A stretch of DNA of 51,746 nucleotides from assembly GCA_900539505.1 (NCBI GenBank), contig UQCL01000008.1, positions 1 through 51,746 of the forward strand. The letters run 5' to 3'. A program made the position numbers and the translations under genes. Source of the DNA: an uncultured Campylobacter sp. GTDB lineage: Bacteria > Campylobacterota > Campylobacteria > Campylobacterales > Campylobacteraceae. Of the stretch, positions 51,701 through 51,746 are shown in pieces. The notes beneath the pieces are model-generated. The model was not told the DNA's origin, did not search any database, and worked only from the letters and a program-made list of their open reading frames with translations. Position 1 is the first letter of the stretch, and every line of letters starts with the position of its first letter.

Positions 51701-51746
51701 CTGTCTCTTATACACATCTCCGAGCCCACGAGACTACGCTGCATCT
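51701..51746 (-). other. Illumina Nextera P7-side adapter (not genomic)
   Basis: 51701-51719 is the Tn5 mosaic end (CTGTCTCTTATACACATCT), 51720-51734 the Nextera read-2 tail, 51735-51742 (TACGCTGC) an i7 index and 51743-51746 the start of P7. Confidence 0.98.

Overview
The window looks like a complete assembled contig from a Campylobacter chromosome. Gene order matches blocks I remember from C. jejuni: ligA-tlyA-ribF-cmoA; nadE-lpxK-thrC-kdsB with a metallo-hydrolase next door; and nth-peb4-fba followed by a MotA/MotB-like pair. The GC content is well above that of C. jejuni, a selenocysteine formate dehydrogenase is present, and the spacers are saturated with AAATTT/TTTTAAAA words. These point to an oral, formate-using species of the C. 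gracilis/rectus/showae/curvus type; C. gracilis is my best guess, but this is inference. Both ends carry intact Illumina Nextera adapter and index sequence (1-46 and 51701-51746), so only 47-51700 is genomic.

Layout. 47-2434: a selenocysteine formate dehydrogenase of the FdhF type with an in-frame UGA, an adjacent SECIS hairpin and a terminator. 2435-5585: an orphan TRAP solute-binding protein between two long non-coding stretches. 5586-7751: an Rrf2 regulator, a DHH phosphoesterase and a small protein in one overlapping operon, divergent from rpsO. 7752-9111: an AT-rich stretch with one membrane protein of unknown function. 9112-22122: a long minus-strand run read nadE, DegT/AHBA-family protein, lpxK, argB, thrC, kdsB, small ORF, ligA, small ORF, tlyA, lipocalin, ribF, cmoA, with many 4-16 bp overlaps. 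It mixes NAD synthesis, lipid A and KDO activation, amino acid synthesis, DNA ligation, ribosome methylation, FAD synthesis and wobble-uridine modification. 22218-31143: a metallo-hydrolase, cmoB, two transglutaminase-like paralogues (one Tat-exported), a MerT/MerP-like pair, a PepD-like dipeptidase and an unknown beta-rich protein. 31340-39839: nth, peb4, fba, a ZorA/ZorB-like proton-channel pair, a 15-repeat Sel1 protein and hisD. 40178-51694: mainly small secreted, lipoprotein or unknown genes, including an ecotin-like protease inhibitor, a YbaK-type deacylase and two paralogous Trp-repeat secreted proteins, ending in an AT-rich patch with a gene relic.

The most unusual feature is how the AT-rich palindromic words behave. 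They fill the spacers, and they also occur inside genes as in-frame low-complexity insertions (RibF, TlyA, LpxK, ThrC). Two gaps in the ligA operon (kdsB-ligA and ligA-tlyA) are completely spanned by open frames that overlap both neighbours. This resembles a dispersed repeat that invades genes and gene junctions while keeping the reading frame. Other points worth checking are the ecotin, the DegT-family protein lacking the PLP lysine, the ZorAB-like pair without ZorC/ZorD, and the duplicated transglutaminase flanked by direct repeats.
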